From: CALCMJ01 sp964475415
GTDB lineage: Bacteria; Bacteroidota; Bacteroidia; Chitinophagales; Saprospiraceae
Assembly (NCBI GenBank): GCA_964475415.1
Contig: CAYYWZ010000008.1
Coordinates: 1-64,000 of the forward strand
Reading direction: 5' to 3'
Length of the DNA stretch: 64,000 nt
Position numbers and translations under genes: made by a program. Positions 46,210 to 55,246 of the stretch are shown piece by piece (the stretch's first letter is position 1; each line of letters starts with the position of its first letter). The notes under the pieces were generated by a model. That model was not told the DNA's origin. It worked only from the letters and a program-made list of their open reading frames with translations, and did not search any database.

Positions 46210-46392
46210 CTATTCTGATGCTGTTATTGTCTGTTCTGTGCATCTAACCACAGTATTTGTAGAAATGTTTTCTATCTGTTGTTGATAATTTTCACTTATA
46301 TCATAACATCCATAAGATTTTTCTGAGCATGAGCTCATTCCGATTACTACGCAGCATAGCGCTACTGCCAAAAGGCTAGTTATTCTGTTCAT
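46210..46392 (-). CDS. Small cysteine-containing lipoprotein
   Basis: 60 residues from the ATG at 46392, chosen because it leads into a lipoprotein signal (LLAVALCCVVIGMSSC, Cys near 21). A longer reading from 46452 adds 20 residues that do not fit a signal. The mature part is only about 40 residues, with two more cysteines (SYGCYDISENYQQQ, TNTVVRCTEQTI) that could form a disulfide. The family is unknown. It lies just upstream of the beta-barrel gene on the same strand. Confidence 0.6.
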   Translation of the reverse strand: MNRITSLLAVALCCVVIGMSSCSEKSYGCYDISENYQQQIENISTNTVVRCTEQTITASE

Positions 46393-46713
46393 AACATTGA
46401 TTTTTAATAATGAATTAATATGTCTTAAAAAACAAAAGCCTTGTTTTAACAAAGGGTTCTATAAGCCCTTGCTATTGCGGTTTTGTTATTGATAGGTAAA
46501 GGTTTTTCTTATATTCCTTTGTTTAAATTTTATCTCTTTGTAAGAGTTTGCTAATGAATAAATTTGGTTACATACATATAATCCTTATAAACAGGAAAAC
46601 GTTGCAACATATTTTGTTAAATTTTTCATAATGTCGCACGGGAGATTTAACTGATTGTTTTTAGAGATTAGTATGTCGCAGCAGACATTTACAATTTGTT
46701 AACTTATAGTTAG

Positions 46714-47481
46714 CTAAGAACGGACAAATTCTGTGATGATTTTATACAATTCTTCTGGCTGTTCGGCATGTATCCAGTGTCCACTATTACCGATGGTCTT
46801 AATCGTAGAAGAAAGAAATTTCTCAGTTATCTCTTTTTCTACTTCAGCGTTGATGTAATTAGATCTATCACCTTTAGCAAATAGCGTATCTATCTCTATA
46901 GGGGAGCTGACCTCTATACTATCAAGAATATGGCTATAGTTTTTTTCTAGAGATGCTAGATTCATTTTCCATTTGTACCCTCCAGATTTTTCTCGCTGTA
47001 GATTTTTCATTAAGAATAGTATGACAGAAAGATCGGATATTTTCTTTTGAAGAACTTTTTCCACTTCTTTTCTAGAATCTACCTTATCTATAGGAACGGA
47101 ATTCAAAGCTTCGAATATAATATCATGCCCACTAGGATTTTCGTTAGGCCCGATATCTACAACGACTAATTTTTCTACGGCATCAGGATATAGACTAGCA
47201 AATTGCATAGCTGTCTTTCCGCCCATAGAATGACCAATTATATGTGCCTGGTAGATCCAGTTACTATCCATGAAATTTTTTAGATCTTCGGCAAGAAGGG
47301 TATAGTTAAATTCATCTGCGTGGGGCGATTTTCCATGATTACGTTGATCTATCAGAATGACCATATAATCTTCGGCTAGTTTTTTGGCAAACGTTTGCCA
47401 GTTATCTAACATCCCGAATAGTCCGTGTAGAATAATTATAGGATCTCCTTCGCCAAAAATCTTGTGGTTTAACTCTATCAT
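46714..47481 (-). CDS. Alpha/beta hydrolase (esterase YbfF-like)
   Basis: 255 residues of the alpha/beta-hydrolase fold: IILHGLFGMLDNW (oxyanion loop), LIDQRNHGKSPH, nucleophile elbow GHSMGGKTAM, the catalytic Asp in LFAKGDRSNYI and His in GNSGHWIHAEQP. Size and motif order match the YbfF esterase group, cytosolic enzymes acting on small acyl esters. The start ATG at 47481 gives MIELNHKIFGEGDPI. A decayed copy of the first part of this gene lies about 680 bp upstream (48030-48230). Confidence 0.9.
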   Translation of the reverse strand: MIELNHKIFGEGDPIIILHGLFGMLDNWQTFAKKLAEDYMVILIDQRNHGKSPHADEFNYTLLAEDLKNFMDSNWIYQAHIIGHSMGGKTAMQFASLYPDAVEKLVVVDIGPNENPSGHDIIFEALNSVPIDKVDSRKEVEKVLQKKISDLSVILFLMKNLQREKSGGYKWKMNLASLEKNYSHILDSIEVSSPIEIDTLFAKGDRSNYINAEVEKEITEKFLSSTIKTIGNSGHWIHAEQPEELYKIITEFVRS

Positions 47482-47751
47482 ATGGGCTCAAATGTAAGAA
47501 AAACATTTTTTTTCATTATCTAATGCAACGTTTTCTGAAGATATGGGATTTAGTTAATAAGAATGGGTAATATTTTTATCTCGTATGAAAAATATTTTAT
47601 TTGCTTCAAGCGAGACAAAATATAAATCATAAAGATTTTCTAAGACTAATAAATGAATGTTGGTTTTTCAAAGTAGGCTTTTTTTGCAGTTAAGCAGAGG
47701 GAGCCTCTTTTGTTGGGGCATCACTCTTTGCTCTACTATATCTATTTATGA

Positions 47752-47934
47752 AAAATTGTATATTCATTTTCAAGCAAGGAAATAGATTTAGAGAAGGTTT
47801 CTAGTTGGCAGAGGAATAATCATCAATTTATTTTTCTAACAGCCGATGGAAATAGGCATGAGTTCCCCGCTCATAAGATATTAAGTAAGGATAAGTACGA
47901 AGAGTTGACTTCGTTGTTGGATGGTAGCTTGTGA
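47752..47934 (+). pseudogene. Gene fragment without start codon
   Basis: An open frame of about 60 codons ending with TGA at 47932 reads like protein: KIVYSFSSKEIDLEKVSSWQ, then NNHQFIFLTADGNRHEFPAH and LSKDKYEELTSLLDGSL. A TGA at 47749 precedes it and there is no ATG in frame; the ATG overlapping it is in another frame and stops after 18 codons. It looks like the 3' end of a broken gene. I do not recognise the family. Confidence 0.35.
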
Positions 47935-48029
47935 TAGAGTCCAAAGGGCTCACGATCCACTGTAGTTTAGTTAGGCTATATGGCTTTATAATTTACAGAT
48001 TTTTCAGGTTTGGTATTCTTGATTGCACT

Positions 48030-48230
48030 GATCTATGATAATACCATATAGTCTTCGGTTAGTTTTTTAGTAAAAGATTGCCAGTTATCTCACATACCAA
48101 ATAATTCAAGTAAATGATTATGGGATCTCCTTCTCTAAAAATCTTATGATCAAGTTCCAGTATAAAGGCAAAATTAAAAAAAAATCAAATTTATTTTTTT
48201 GTACGCAACGTTTTCTCGAGATGAGCCCTA
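48030..48230 (-). pseudogene. Decayed duplicate of the 5' end of the alpha/beta hydrolase gene
   Basis: This stretch aligns by eye with 47346-47545, the start and upstream region of the hydrolase gene. Shared blocks in order are GATCTAT, ACCATATA-TCTTCGG-TAGTTTTTT, GATTGCCAGTTATCT (original GTTTGCCAGTTATCT), GGATCTCCTTC, AAAAATCTT and the upstream CAACGTTTTCT. Many substitutions and small indels destroy the frame. Only the N-terminal part is present. It is a relic of a segmental duplication. Confidence 0.75.
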
Positions 48231-48282
48231 TTATATTATCGAAAGCTGATATTAATTTTTCTAATTATAAACAAAATAAATA

Positions 48283-50430
48283 ATGATTGTAAAACTATTA
48301 AAAAAGAATCTGCTGCTTATGATGATCTGCCTTCTGTCAGGGGTGAGTCTTAGTGCGCAGGATGGCGGATGTGACTGTCCAGAAGAATTTGACCCAGTAT
48401 GTGTAATAGATGCAGAAGGAAATATTTTTCCTGTACCTAATGCTTGTATTGCTGAGTGTCTAGAATTAGAGATAACAGATGAAGACTGCCTAGGAGATGG
48501 TGGTGGTGATGATTTTCCGGGAACAGATTGTGATTGTGATGAGGAGTTTGATCCAGTGTGTGTGTTGACGGATGCTGAGTCAGGCACCATTTGTGGTTTC
48601 CCTAATCTGTGTTATGCAGAATGTATGGGATATACTGAAGATGATATCGTAGAATGTGATGAGGAGTTTGCATGTTTTGAATGTATACTGGAAGGGTTTG
48701 ATCCAGTATGTGTGATTGATTCTATTGGAGAAGTATTTTCTGTACCGAACAACTGTTATGCAGAATGTCTTGGTTTAGAAATCACAGATGAGGAATGTGA
48801 TGATTTAGGTGGAGGAGATGATTTTCCTTCTAGCGATTGCGACTGTGAGGAAGAAGAATGGAGTGGTGAAGGTATCTGTCTAGAAATAGAGACGGAGGGT
48901 GGAATAGAATTTGGCTGGGCTCCTAGCGAATGTTATGCAGCATGTTGGTATCCTGATGTAGAATTTGTTGTAGTGGAATGTGATACTGTTGGATGGCCAG
49001 GTAATGATTGTGATTGTCCCGAAGAAGACTGGAGCGGTGAAGGCATTTGTCTAGAAATAGAAACAGAAGGGGAAACAGAGATAGCGTGGGCTCCTAGTGC
49101 ATGTTTTGCTACTTGTTGGTACGGAGATACATATACTATTGTAGACTGTGAGGATCACGGCCCAGGAGATGATTGTGAATGTGATGAGAGCGATCTAGAA
49201 GGTGAGGGAATTTGTATAGAAATTACATATGCGGATACGATAAGTGGAGAAACTATTGTTCTAGATGGTTGGGCTCCTAGTGAATGTTATGCGGCATGTT
49301 GGTATCCAGATGTAGAATTTGTTGTAGTGGAATGTGATACTGTTGGATGGCCAGGTAATGATTGTGATTGTCCCGAAGAAGACTGGAGCGGTGAAGGCAT
49401 TTGTCTAGAAATAGAAACAGAAGGGGAAACAGAGATAGCGTGGGCTCCTAGTGCATGTTTTGCTACTTGTTGGTACGGAGATACATATACTATTGTAGAC
49501 TGTGAGGATCACGGCCCAGGAGATGATTGTGAATGTGATGAGAGCGATCTAGAAGGTGAGGGAATTTGTATAGAAATTACATATGCGGATACGATAAGTG
49601 GAGAAACTATTGTTCTAGATGGTTGGGCTCCTAGTGAATGTTATGCGGCATGTTGGTATCCAGATGTAGAATTTGTTGTAGTAGAATGTGACACTATAAT
49701 ATGGCCAGGTAACGATTGTGACTGTCCAGAAGAAGACTGGGAAGGTGAAGGAATCTGTGTAGAGGTAGAGACAGAGTATGGGACAGAATCTGGCTGGGTA
49801 CCTAGTGAGTGTTATGTAGGATGTTGGTATGGAGATTTAGAATATACCATAGTAGATTGTGACTACTTATGGGAGTGGAATGATACAACGAGTTACGAAA
49901 TAGATTCTTGTCTTATTCTTTTAGAAGATGGAGATTTCTTAACGCTCCAGTCTTTCCTATTAGCCCTAGCAGAGTCATGCGATCTAGAGCTTCCAGAATG
50001 TATATTGGATGCACCGATTTTTGATACGGATGAAGAGTTCATACTATATCTAGAGGAGAATTGTCCAGATGTATTAGGGGGATTATTTTCTGCAGAGGGA
50101 GAAGAAGGTATGAGCTTGTTCGACAGATATTCATCAGGAGGTGGACTTATAAGCTCTACAGATGAGGCGCTGTACGATGCAGTATCACTTAATATACTAG
50201 GAAATCCGGTAACAGAAATTCTCAGATATCAGATTGTTGCTGAGCAAGCTACTTTAGCGCAAGTTAGTATTACAGATATGAGTGGTAAAACTGTAAAAGC
50301 ACAGCAACTACAGTTAAGTGCAGGAACGACAACTTTAGAATTGGATATGCAGCATACGAGCCCTAGCTTGTACTTCTTATCGGTTCAAACAGAATCAGGC
50401 ATTACAAACTTGAAGTTTTTCAAGGAGTAA
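48283..50430 (+). CDS. Secreted cysteine-rich repeat protein (Kazal-like modules) with T9SS type A signal
   Basis: 715 residues. After a signal peptide (LLLMMICLLSGVSLSAQ) come about nine cysteine-rich modules of 50-65 residues. The first three resemble Kazal domains (CDCPEEFDPVCVIDAEG, then NACIAECLEL). The next six are a divergent form (GEGICLEIETEG, WAPSECYAACWYPDVEF) with the same Cys spacing. All are very acidic. A linker of about 90 residues and a type A sorting domain follow (LNILGNPVTEI, VSITDMSGKTVKAQ, SPSLYFLSVQTE). Kazal domains inhibit serine proteases; whether the divergent modules do is unknown. Modules 5-6 and 7-8 are identical at DNA level. It ends in a hairpin terminator. Confidence 0.88.
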   Translation: MIVKLLKKNLLLMMICLLSGVSLSAQDGGCDCPEEFDPVCVIDAEGNIFPVPNACIAECLELEITDEDCLGDGGGDDFPGTDCDCDEEFDPVCVLTDAESGTICGFPNLCYAECMGYTEDDIVECDEEFACFECILEGFDPVCVIDSIGEVFSVPNNCYAECLGLEITDEECDDLGGGDDFPSSDCDCEEEEWSGEGICLEIETEGGIEFGWAPSECYAACWYPDVEFVVVECDTVGWPGNDCDCPEEDWSGEGICLEIETEGETEIAWAPSACFATCWYGDTYTIVDCEDHGPGDDCECDESDLEGEGICIEITYADTISGETIVLDGWAPSECYAACWYPDVEFVVVECDTVGWPGNDCDCPEEDWSGEGICLEIETEGETEIAWAPSACFATCWYGDTYTIVDCEDHGPGDDCECDESDLEGEGICIEITYADTISGETIVLDGWAPSECYAACWYPDVEFVVVECDTIIWPGNDCDCPEEDWEGEGICVEVETEYGTESGWVPSECYVGCWYGDLEYTIVDCDYLWEWNDTTSYEIDSCLILLEDGDFLTLQSFLLALAESCDLELPECILDAPIFDTDEEFILYLEENCPDVLGGLFSAEGEEGMSLFDRYSSGGGLISSTDEALYDAVSLNILGNPVTEILRYQIVAEQATLAQVSITDMSGKTVKAQQLQLSAGTTTLELDMQHTSPSLYFLSVQTESGITNLKFFKE
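48955..49682 (+). repeat. Perfect tandem duplication, period 354 bp, inside the cysteine-rich gene
   Basis: Bases 48955-49328 recur exactly at 49309-49682 (offset 354). The 354-bp unit equals 118 codons, that is two cysteine modules, so the frame is kept. No substitution was seen across the 374 matched bases, while the neighbouring modules are clearly diverged. The duplication is therefore very recent or kept identical by recombination. Copy number could be underestimated by short-read assembly. Confidence 0.9.
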
Positions 50431-50454
50431 GAAAATAAATGTTGGTTTTCAGAT

Positions 50455-50490
50455 AAAGGCTCACCTAGCGTAAGTTAGGTGGGTCTTTTT
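50455..50490 (+). terminator. Terminator of the cysteine-rich protein gene
   Basis: AAAGGCTCACCTA (50455-50467) pairs with TAGGTGGGTCTTT (50476-50488) allowing two G-U pairs, with an eight-base loop and a T-run. Confidence 0.75.
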
Positions 50491-50924
50491 GTTTGTAATA
50501 ACATTTACTTTTTAAAATGTCGTATAAGTATTCTGAATTAAATTTGTTAAGATCAAGGCATGAGAGAGATTTCGTTGCAGACGAATCGAGTATGATAATA
50601 CTCGAATAGAGTGAACTACGAAAGTGGATGGGGGAGCAAGTGATTCCTAGGATATTAATCACAAAGATCGGACTGTAATATGTGTCGCATATTAGATACA
50701 CTGAAATAGCAAATGATCATTAGCATTAATTTTTAGAATGTGGAGGCTTATTACGATAGCCTAAAAGACAGAGACGAAGTAAAGTATTATAGGAATCCCT
50801 ATTATATAATTGTTGGATTTTTATGTTTCAGATTAATTCAAAGTTATATTATCGAACTTCCAAAGCTATTGAATTTTACTGGAGTATCGATTTTCGTAGT
50901 CCAGACTTATAATCAATAATCGAG
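50491..50924. other. Gene-free stretch with possible degenerate repeat
   Basis: No gene on either strand. About 50555-50655 has blocks (GAGAGATTTCGTTGCAGACGA, GAGCAAGTGATTCCTAGGA) reminiscent of the dispersed repeat at 45055-45215, but the match is loose. The remainder is AT-rich with no recognisable signal. Confidence 0.25.
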
Positions 50925-51080
50925 AGAAGAAATAGCTCGACCGCTCGTGTTAGGGGTAGTAAGTAATACCTGTAATGTAATGGAAGGTATGTGCGGAGCA
51001 CCGAAACGCATGTGGAGTACTGGATGACCCGACCCGCCTGCGATGAAGCTTCAGCGGGCAGATAAGGGTAACACCCTAAT
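50925..51080. repeat. GC-rich intergenic repeat element, copy B
   Basis: A GC-rich block upstream of uvrB with GTGCGGAGCACCGAAACGC, then GACCCGACCCGCC, a hairpin GCCTGC-gat-GAAGCTTC-ag-CGGGC and the end AGGGTAACACCCTAATAATT. The plan (CCGACCC ... GGGT ... CCC then AT-rich) is shared with copy A at 3581-3740. No coding frame is visible. It ends about 90 bp before the uvrB start. Confidence 0.45.
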
Positions 51081-51170
51081 AATTATTCTTTCTAGAATCT
51101 GTGTTTTTATAAATGATTTTTTGGAAAGGGCGCATGAATTAGTGGGTTAATAGCTATTTTAGCGATAAGT

Positions 51171-53198
51171 ATGGCATTTAAAATAATATCTAAATATGAG
51201 CCGACGGGCGATCAGCCTCAGGCGATAGAGCAGTTAGTGAAGGGTATAGAAAATGGGGAGAAAGATCAGGTGTTACTCGGGGTGACGGGATCGGGTAAGA
51301 CGTTTACGATTGCTAATGTGATAGAGAAGCTGAACAGGCCTACGCTGGTGCTGACGCATAACAAGACTTTGACAGCACAATTGTATGCGGAATTCAATGA
51401 GTTTTTTCCAGATAATGCGGTCGAATATTTTGTTTCTTATTATGATTATTATCAGCCTGAGGCGTATATGTCTGTAACAGATACGTACATAGAAAAAGAT
51501 CTTTCTATCAATGAGCAGGTGGAGAAATTAAGACTGAGAGCGACGTCGTCCTTGCTATCCGGTAGGCGAGATGTAATCATTGTTGCTTCGGTATCTTGTA
51601 TCTATGGTATGGGTAATCCTGAGGACTACAAGGGTTCTATCATCAGGATAGAGAAAGGAGAAAAGCTTACTAGAAATGTATTTCTATATAAGCTGGTAGA
51701 ATCCTTATACAGTCGGTCGGAAACAGATTTTAAGAGAGGGAGTTTCCGTGTAAGGGGAGATACGATAGATATACATTTGCCTTATGTAGATTATGGATAT
51801 CGGGTAACATTTTTTGGAGATGAGATAGAGTCTATAGATCAGCTAGAAGTAGAAACAGGAAAGCGAATAACTTCCTTCGATAATGTAGCAATATTTCCTG
51901 CAAACTTATATGTTGCTCCTAGAGATCGGATGAAGTTTATCCTGAAAGATATAGAAGATGAGTTGCATGAGCATGAGAAATTCTTCGAGGCGGAAGGGAA
52001 ATATCTGGAGGCTAAGCGAATAAAAGAGCGTACGACTTTCGATCTAGAGATGATGAGGGAACTAGGCTATTGTAGTGGTGTAGAAAATTATTCTAGATTT
52101 TTCGATGGACGGAAGCCTGGTATGAGACCTTTCTGTTTGTTAGATTATTTTCCAGATGATTACTTGATGGTTATAGATGAGAGTCATGTTACCTTGCCCC
52201 AGGTCAGAGCGATGTGGGGAGGCGATCGAGCAAGAAAACTAAATCTGGTAAATTTTGGGTTTAGGCTGCCTAGTGCAATGGATAATAGACCACTTAGCTT
52301 TAATGAATTCGAAACAGCAACTAATCAACTTGTCTATGTAAGTGCGACGCCAGGTGATTATGAGTTAGAGAAAACAGAGGGACTAGTAGTGGAACAAATT
52401 GTTAGACCTACCGGTCTGCTAGATCCACCTATAGAGGTGCGTCCTAGTATAAATCAAATAGATGATCTACTGGAAGAAATACATAAGCGTATAGAGATAA
52501 AAGAAAGAATACTTGTTACAACGCTGACGAAACGTATGGCTGAAGAGCTGACAAAATATCTAGTGAAACTTAATGTAAAAGTACGGTATATTCACTCGGA
52601 AGTAGATACTATGGATCGGGTAGAAATCATTAGGGATCTTAGACTGGGCGTGTTCGATGTCCTTGTAGGTGTCAATCTTCTGAGAGAAGGTCTAGATCTT
52701 CCTGAGGTATCTCTTGTCGCTATACTCGATGCGGATAAGGAGGGATTTCTAAGGAATGCACGATCACTCACACAGACAGCAGGTAGAGCAGCAAGAAATT
52801 CTAATGGCCTAGTTATTTTTTATGCAGATAAGATTACGGGTAGTATGCAAACTACTATAGATGAGACCGATAGAAGGAGAGATGTGCAGATAGCTTATAA
52901 TGATAAACATGGTATTACACCTACTACCATCACAAAATCTAAGGAAGACATAATGAATCAGAAATCTATCCTAGACATACGAGGTGGGAAGAATAGTAAG
53001 GCTTATATAGAACCAGAAGATACTACAGTAGCAGCAGATCCGTTAATAGCTTATATGAATCGTGATCAACTGGAATCACTCATCAAGGCTACAGAACGAA
53101 AGATGAAGGACGCTGCTAAGGATTTAGATTTTATAAGTGCGGCCCAGTTTAGAGATGAGGTTTTCGCTCTAAAGAAAAAACTAAAAGCTAGTGTATAA
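51171..53198 (+). CDS. uvrB: Excinuclease ABC subunit B
   Basis: 675 residues, the normal UvrB length. Landmarks are the N-terminal YEPTGDQPQAIEQLVKGIE, Walker A GVTGSGKTFT (about 38-47), the beta-hairpin region around YYDYYQPEAYM, motif II VIDESHVTLPQ, motif V LLREGLDLPEVSL, motif VI TQTAGRAARN, and a C-terminal UVR domain (LESLIKATERKMKDAAKDLD) that binds UvrC. It verifies DNA damage delivered by UvrA and positions UvrC for incision in nucleotide excision repair. uvrA and uvrC are not in the window. The following T9SS gene starts 37 bp downstream. Confidence 0.97.
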   Translation: MAFKIISKYEPTGDQPQAIEQLVKGIENGEKDQVLLGVTGSGKTFTIANVIEKLNRPTLVLTHNKTLTAQLYAEFNEFFPDNAVEYFVSYYDYYQPEAYMSVTDTYIEKDLSINEQVEKLRLRATSSLLSGRRDVIIVASVSCIYGMGNPEDYKGSIIRIEKGEKLTRNVFLYKLVESLYSRSETDFKRGSFRVRGDTIDIHLPYVDYGYRVTFFGDEIESIDQLEVETGKRITSFDNVAIFPANLYVAPRDRMKFILKDIEDELHEHEKFFEAEGKYLEAKRIKERTTFDLEMMRELGYCSGVENYSRFFDGRKPGMRPFCLLDYFPDDYLMVIDESHVTLPQVRAMWGGDRARKLNLVNFGFRLPSAMDNRPLSFNEFETATNQLVYVSATPGDYELEKTEGLVVEQIVRPTGLLDPPIEVRPSINQIDDLLEEIHKRIEIKERILVTTLTKRMAEELTKYLVKLNVKVRYIHSEVDTMDRVEIIRDLRLGVFDVLVGVNLLREGLDLPEVSLVAILDADKEGFLRNARSLTQTAGRAARNSNGLVIFYADKITGSMQTTIDETDRRRDVQIAYNDKHGITPTTITKSKEDIMNQKSILDIRGGKNSKAYIEPEDTTVAADPLIAYMNRDQLESLIKATERKMKDAAKDLDFISAAQFRDEVFALKKKLKASV

Positions 53199-53235
53199 TC
53201 TGAAACTAAATTGGTGGTCCATACTTTCTAGTTCT

Positions 53236-55080
53236 ATGCAATTTGTCTGGACGCTAGTTTTTGTATTAGGTCTATCCTATGTTGTCAATAGTCAAGATTT
53301 ATGCACGGGGAATTTAGGAGTGAATATATTTCTAGATGGGGATTTCGGTTCTGGACAACAGGTTATCTTAGCTACTGATCCAGGTATCGCTCCGGGATAT
53401 CAGTACCAAAATAATCCACCACCTAATGATGGATTCTATACAATCACAAATAACATGTCGCTATGGGGATATACTTTTCCAGGATGGATGACTATACAAG
53501 ATAACAGTGATGATCCGCAGGGATATTTTATGGTTGTCAATGCTAGTTTCGAGCCTGGTAAATTCTATGAACAGACTATTGATGGTCTGTGTGAAAATAC
53601 GACATATCAGTTTTCTGCAGATATCATAAATATCATTAGTCCTGCTAGTGAGAGTTTAATTTTACCAAATGTTGCCTTTTTTCTTGATGATCAAATCCAG
53701 TTTTCTACCGGAGATATTACCCAAAATGGACAATGGAATACATATGGTTTTAGTTTTACTACAATACCTGGGCAGACCAGTATTACCCTTTCTGTTAGAA
53801 ACAATGCGCCAGGAGGATTTGGTAATGATTTAGGATTAGATAATATTCAATTCCAGCCTTGCGGACCTAAATCGTTTATCGATACGGAAGAAACTATTTT
53901 TCTATGCGAGTCGCAAAACGAACCTGCAGTACTTACTGCTGATATAGATTCAGATCAGTTTGTTATACAATGGCAGACGAGTACAGATGGCATAACATGG
54001 CAGGATGTTGCAGGAGCTAATGATCCAGTTATATTGCATACAGACTTTTCTGTAGGTGTATACTTCTACCGCTATCTGTCATCAGGGTCAGAAAGTAATT
54101 TGCTAAATGAGAAATGCAGAATTATATCAGATCTTATTATGATAGAAGTTGTTCCTATGGATTATTTTGTAATGGATACCTTATGCAATGGGTTTGAGTA
54201 TATTTTCGGTACACAAGTATTAACGGAGGCAGGAATATACGAGGAGCCGTTTGTATCATCTATAGGTTGTGATTCTATTGTAACTTTAAATTTAACAATA
54301 GCTATTAAGAGTGGTTTTGATCTTGATTTTGTTGCTAGTGATCCTAGTTGTTTTGGCTTTTCTGATGGTTCTATAGACTTGGCTGAGGTAGAAGGTTTTT
54401 GCCAGCCATATAATTTATACTTGGATGATTTGTTACAAGAAAGTTTTTCCCTTTCTAATATCGGGTCAGGAAGTTATAATTTTACTGTGATAGACAGATT
54501 TGGATGTGAGGAAGATAGTATTATTATCTTATCAGATCCAGAAGAGTTTGTCGTTAGTTTACCAGAAGATCAGACGGTAGTCCTCGGTACAGGAGTAGAT
54601 ATAGTAGCTACCTCCACCTATGATAATGCAAGTTATATATGGTCGCCCGGAGACTATCTAGATTGTACAGACTGTCTAGATAATTTTTCTTTGCCAGCGA
54701 ATTCTACTAGTTATACCATTACAGGGACAAATGAGGCGGGATGCATTTCGTCTGATATGATATTAGTAACTGTAGACAAGGAAAATATAAATGTATATAT
54801 ACCTAATATTTTCAGCCCAAATAATGATGGGCACAATGATGAATTTACTATCGGTGCATTAGATGGTTTAGTAAGAGGTGTAATTTTGTTTTCCGTTTAC
54901 GATAGGTGGGGAAACCCTATATACTTATTAGAAAATGTAGGTTTCGATGAAGATATTGGATGGGATGGTAAATTTAATAATCAACTGGTTCAATCTGGAG
55001 TATACACTTATTTTATACAGTTAGAATTGATAGATGGGCAGGATTTTAATTTTAGTGGATCAGTTACTTTAGTTCGATAG
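53236..55080 (+). CDS. Secreted protein with T9SS type B (gliding-motility C-terminal) domain
   Basis: About 614 residues from the ATG at 53236, which leads directly into a signal peptide (FVWTLVFVLGLSYVVNSQ); a GTG at 53191 inside uvrB adds 15 residues and is less likely. The N-terminal ~220 residues look like a lectin- or carbohydrate-binding-like jelly roll (NTYGFSFTTIPGQTSITLSV, GLDNIQFQPC). Ig-like segments follow (WQTSTDGITWQDV; GCDSIVTLNLTI). The end is the type B sorting domain: NVYIPNIFSPNNDGHNDEF, FSVYDRWGNPIY, QSGVYTYFIQL. A long surface or secreted adhesin-type protein is likely. The ligand is unknown. Confidence 0.88.
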   Translation: MQFVWTLVFVLGLSYVVNSQDLCTGNLGVNIFLDGDFGSGQQVILATDPGIAPGYQYQNNPPPNDGFYTITNNMSLWGYTFPGWMTIQDNSDDPQGYFMVVNASFEPGKFYEQTIDGLCENTTYQFSADIINIISPASESLILPNVAFFLDDQIQFSTGDITQNGQWNTYGFSFTTIPGQTSITLSVRNNAPGGFGNDLGLDNIQFQPCGPKSFIDTEETIFLCESQNEPAVLTADIDSDQFVIQWQTSTDGITWQDVAGANDPVILHTDFSVGVYFYRYLSSGSESNLLNEKCRIISDLIMIEVVPMDYFVMDTLCNGFEYIFGTQVLTEAGIYEEPFVSSIGCDSIVTLNLTIAIKSGFDLDFVASDPSCFGFSDGSIDLAEVEGFCQPYNLYLDDLLQESFSLSNIGSGSYNFTVIDRFGCEEDSIIILSDPEEFVVSLPEDQTVVLGTGVDIVATSTYDNASYIWSPGDYLDCTDCLDNFSLPANSTSYTITGTNEAGCISSDMILVTVDKENINVYIPNIFSPNNDGHNDEFTIGALDGLVRGVILFSVYDRWGNPIYLLENVGFDEDIGWDGKFNNQLVQSGVYTYFIQLELIDGQDFNFSGSVTLVR

Positions 55081-55218
55081 CTTTTTTGTTTACTTATTAG
55101 CCATTTTTAAGGGATTTAGCTTTTTTTATAATCAATTTGGCATCTAGAAATTTCAGAAGTTTATGATAAATGACAGGTATAATTTTGCGTAATCATGAAC
55201 CTTTCATATAATTTACTG

Positions 55219-55239
55219 TATATTTGCAACCATGTTGCA
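55219..55239 (+). promoter_or_regulatory. Promoter -7 box overlapping an inverted repeat, likely metalloregulator operator
   Basis: TATATTTG (55219-55226) matches the -7 box TAnnTTTG. Overlapping it, TGCAAC (55225-55230), a three-base spacer CAT and GTTGCA (55234-55239) form a perfect inverted repeat over the expected transcription start. That position suits a repressor. The arms resemble Fur/Zur-family boxes, and the controlled genes (MerC, HupE) are metal-related. The regulator itself is not in the window. Confidence 0.55.
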
Positions 55240-55246
55240 TGTAGTC

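Noticed and set aside
48283..49900. CRISPR-like repetition
   Set aside because: The repeats are long in-frame protein modules with no spacer-repeat periodicity.
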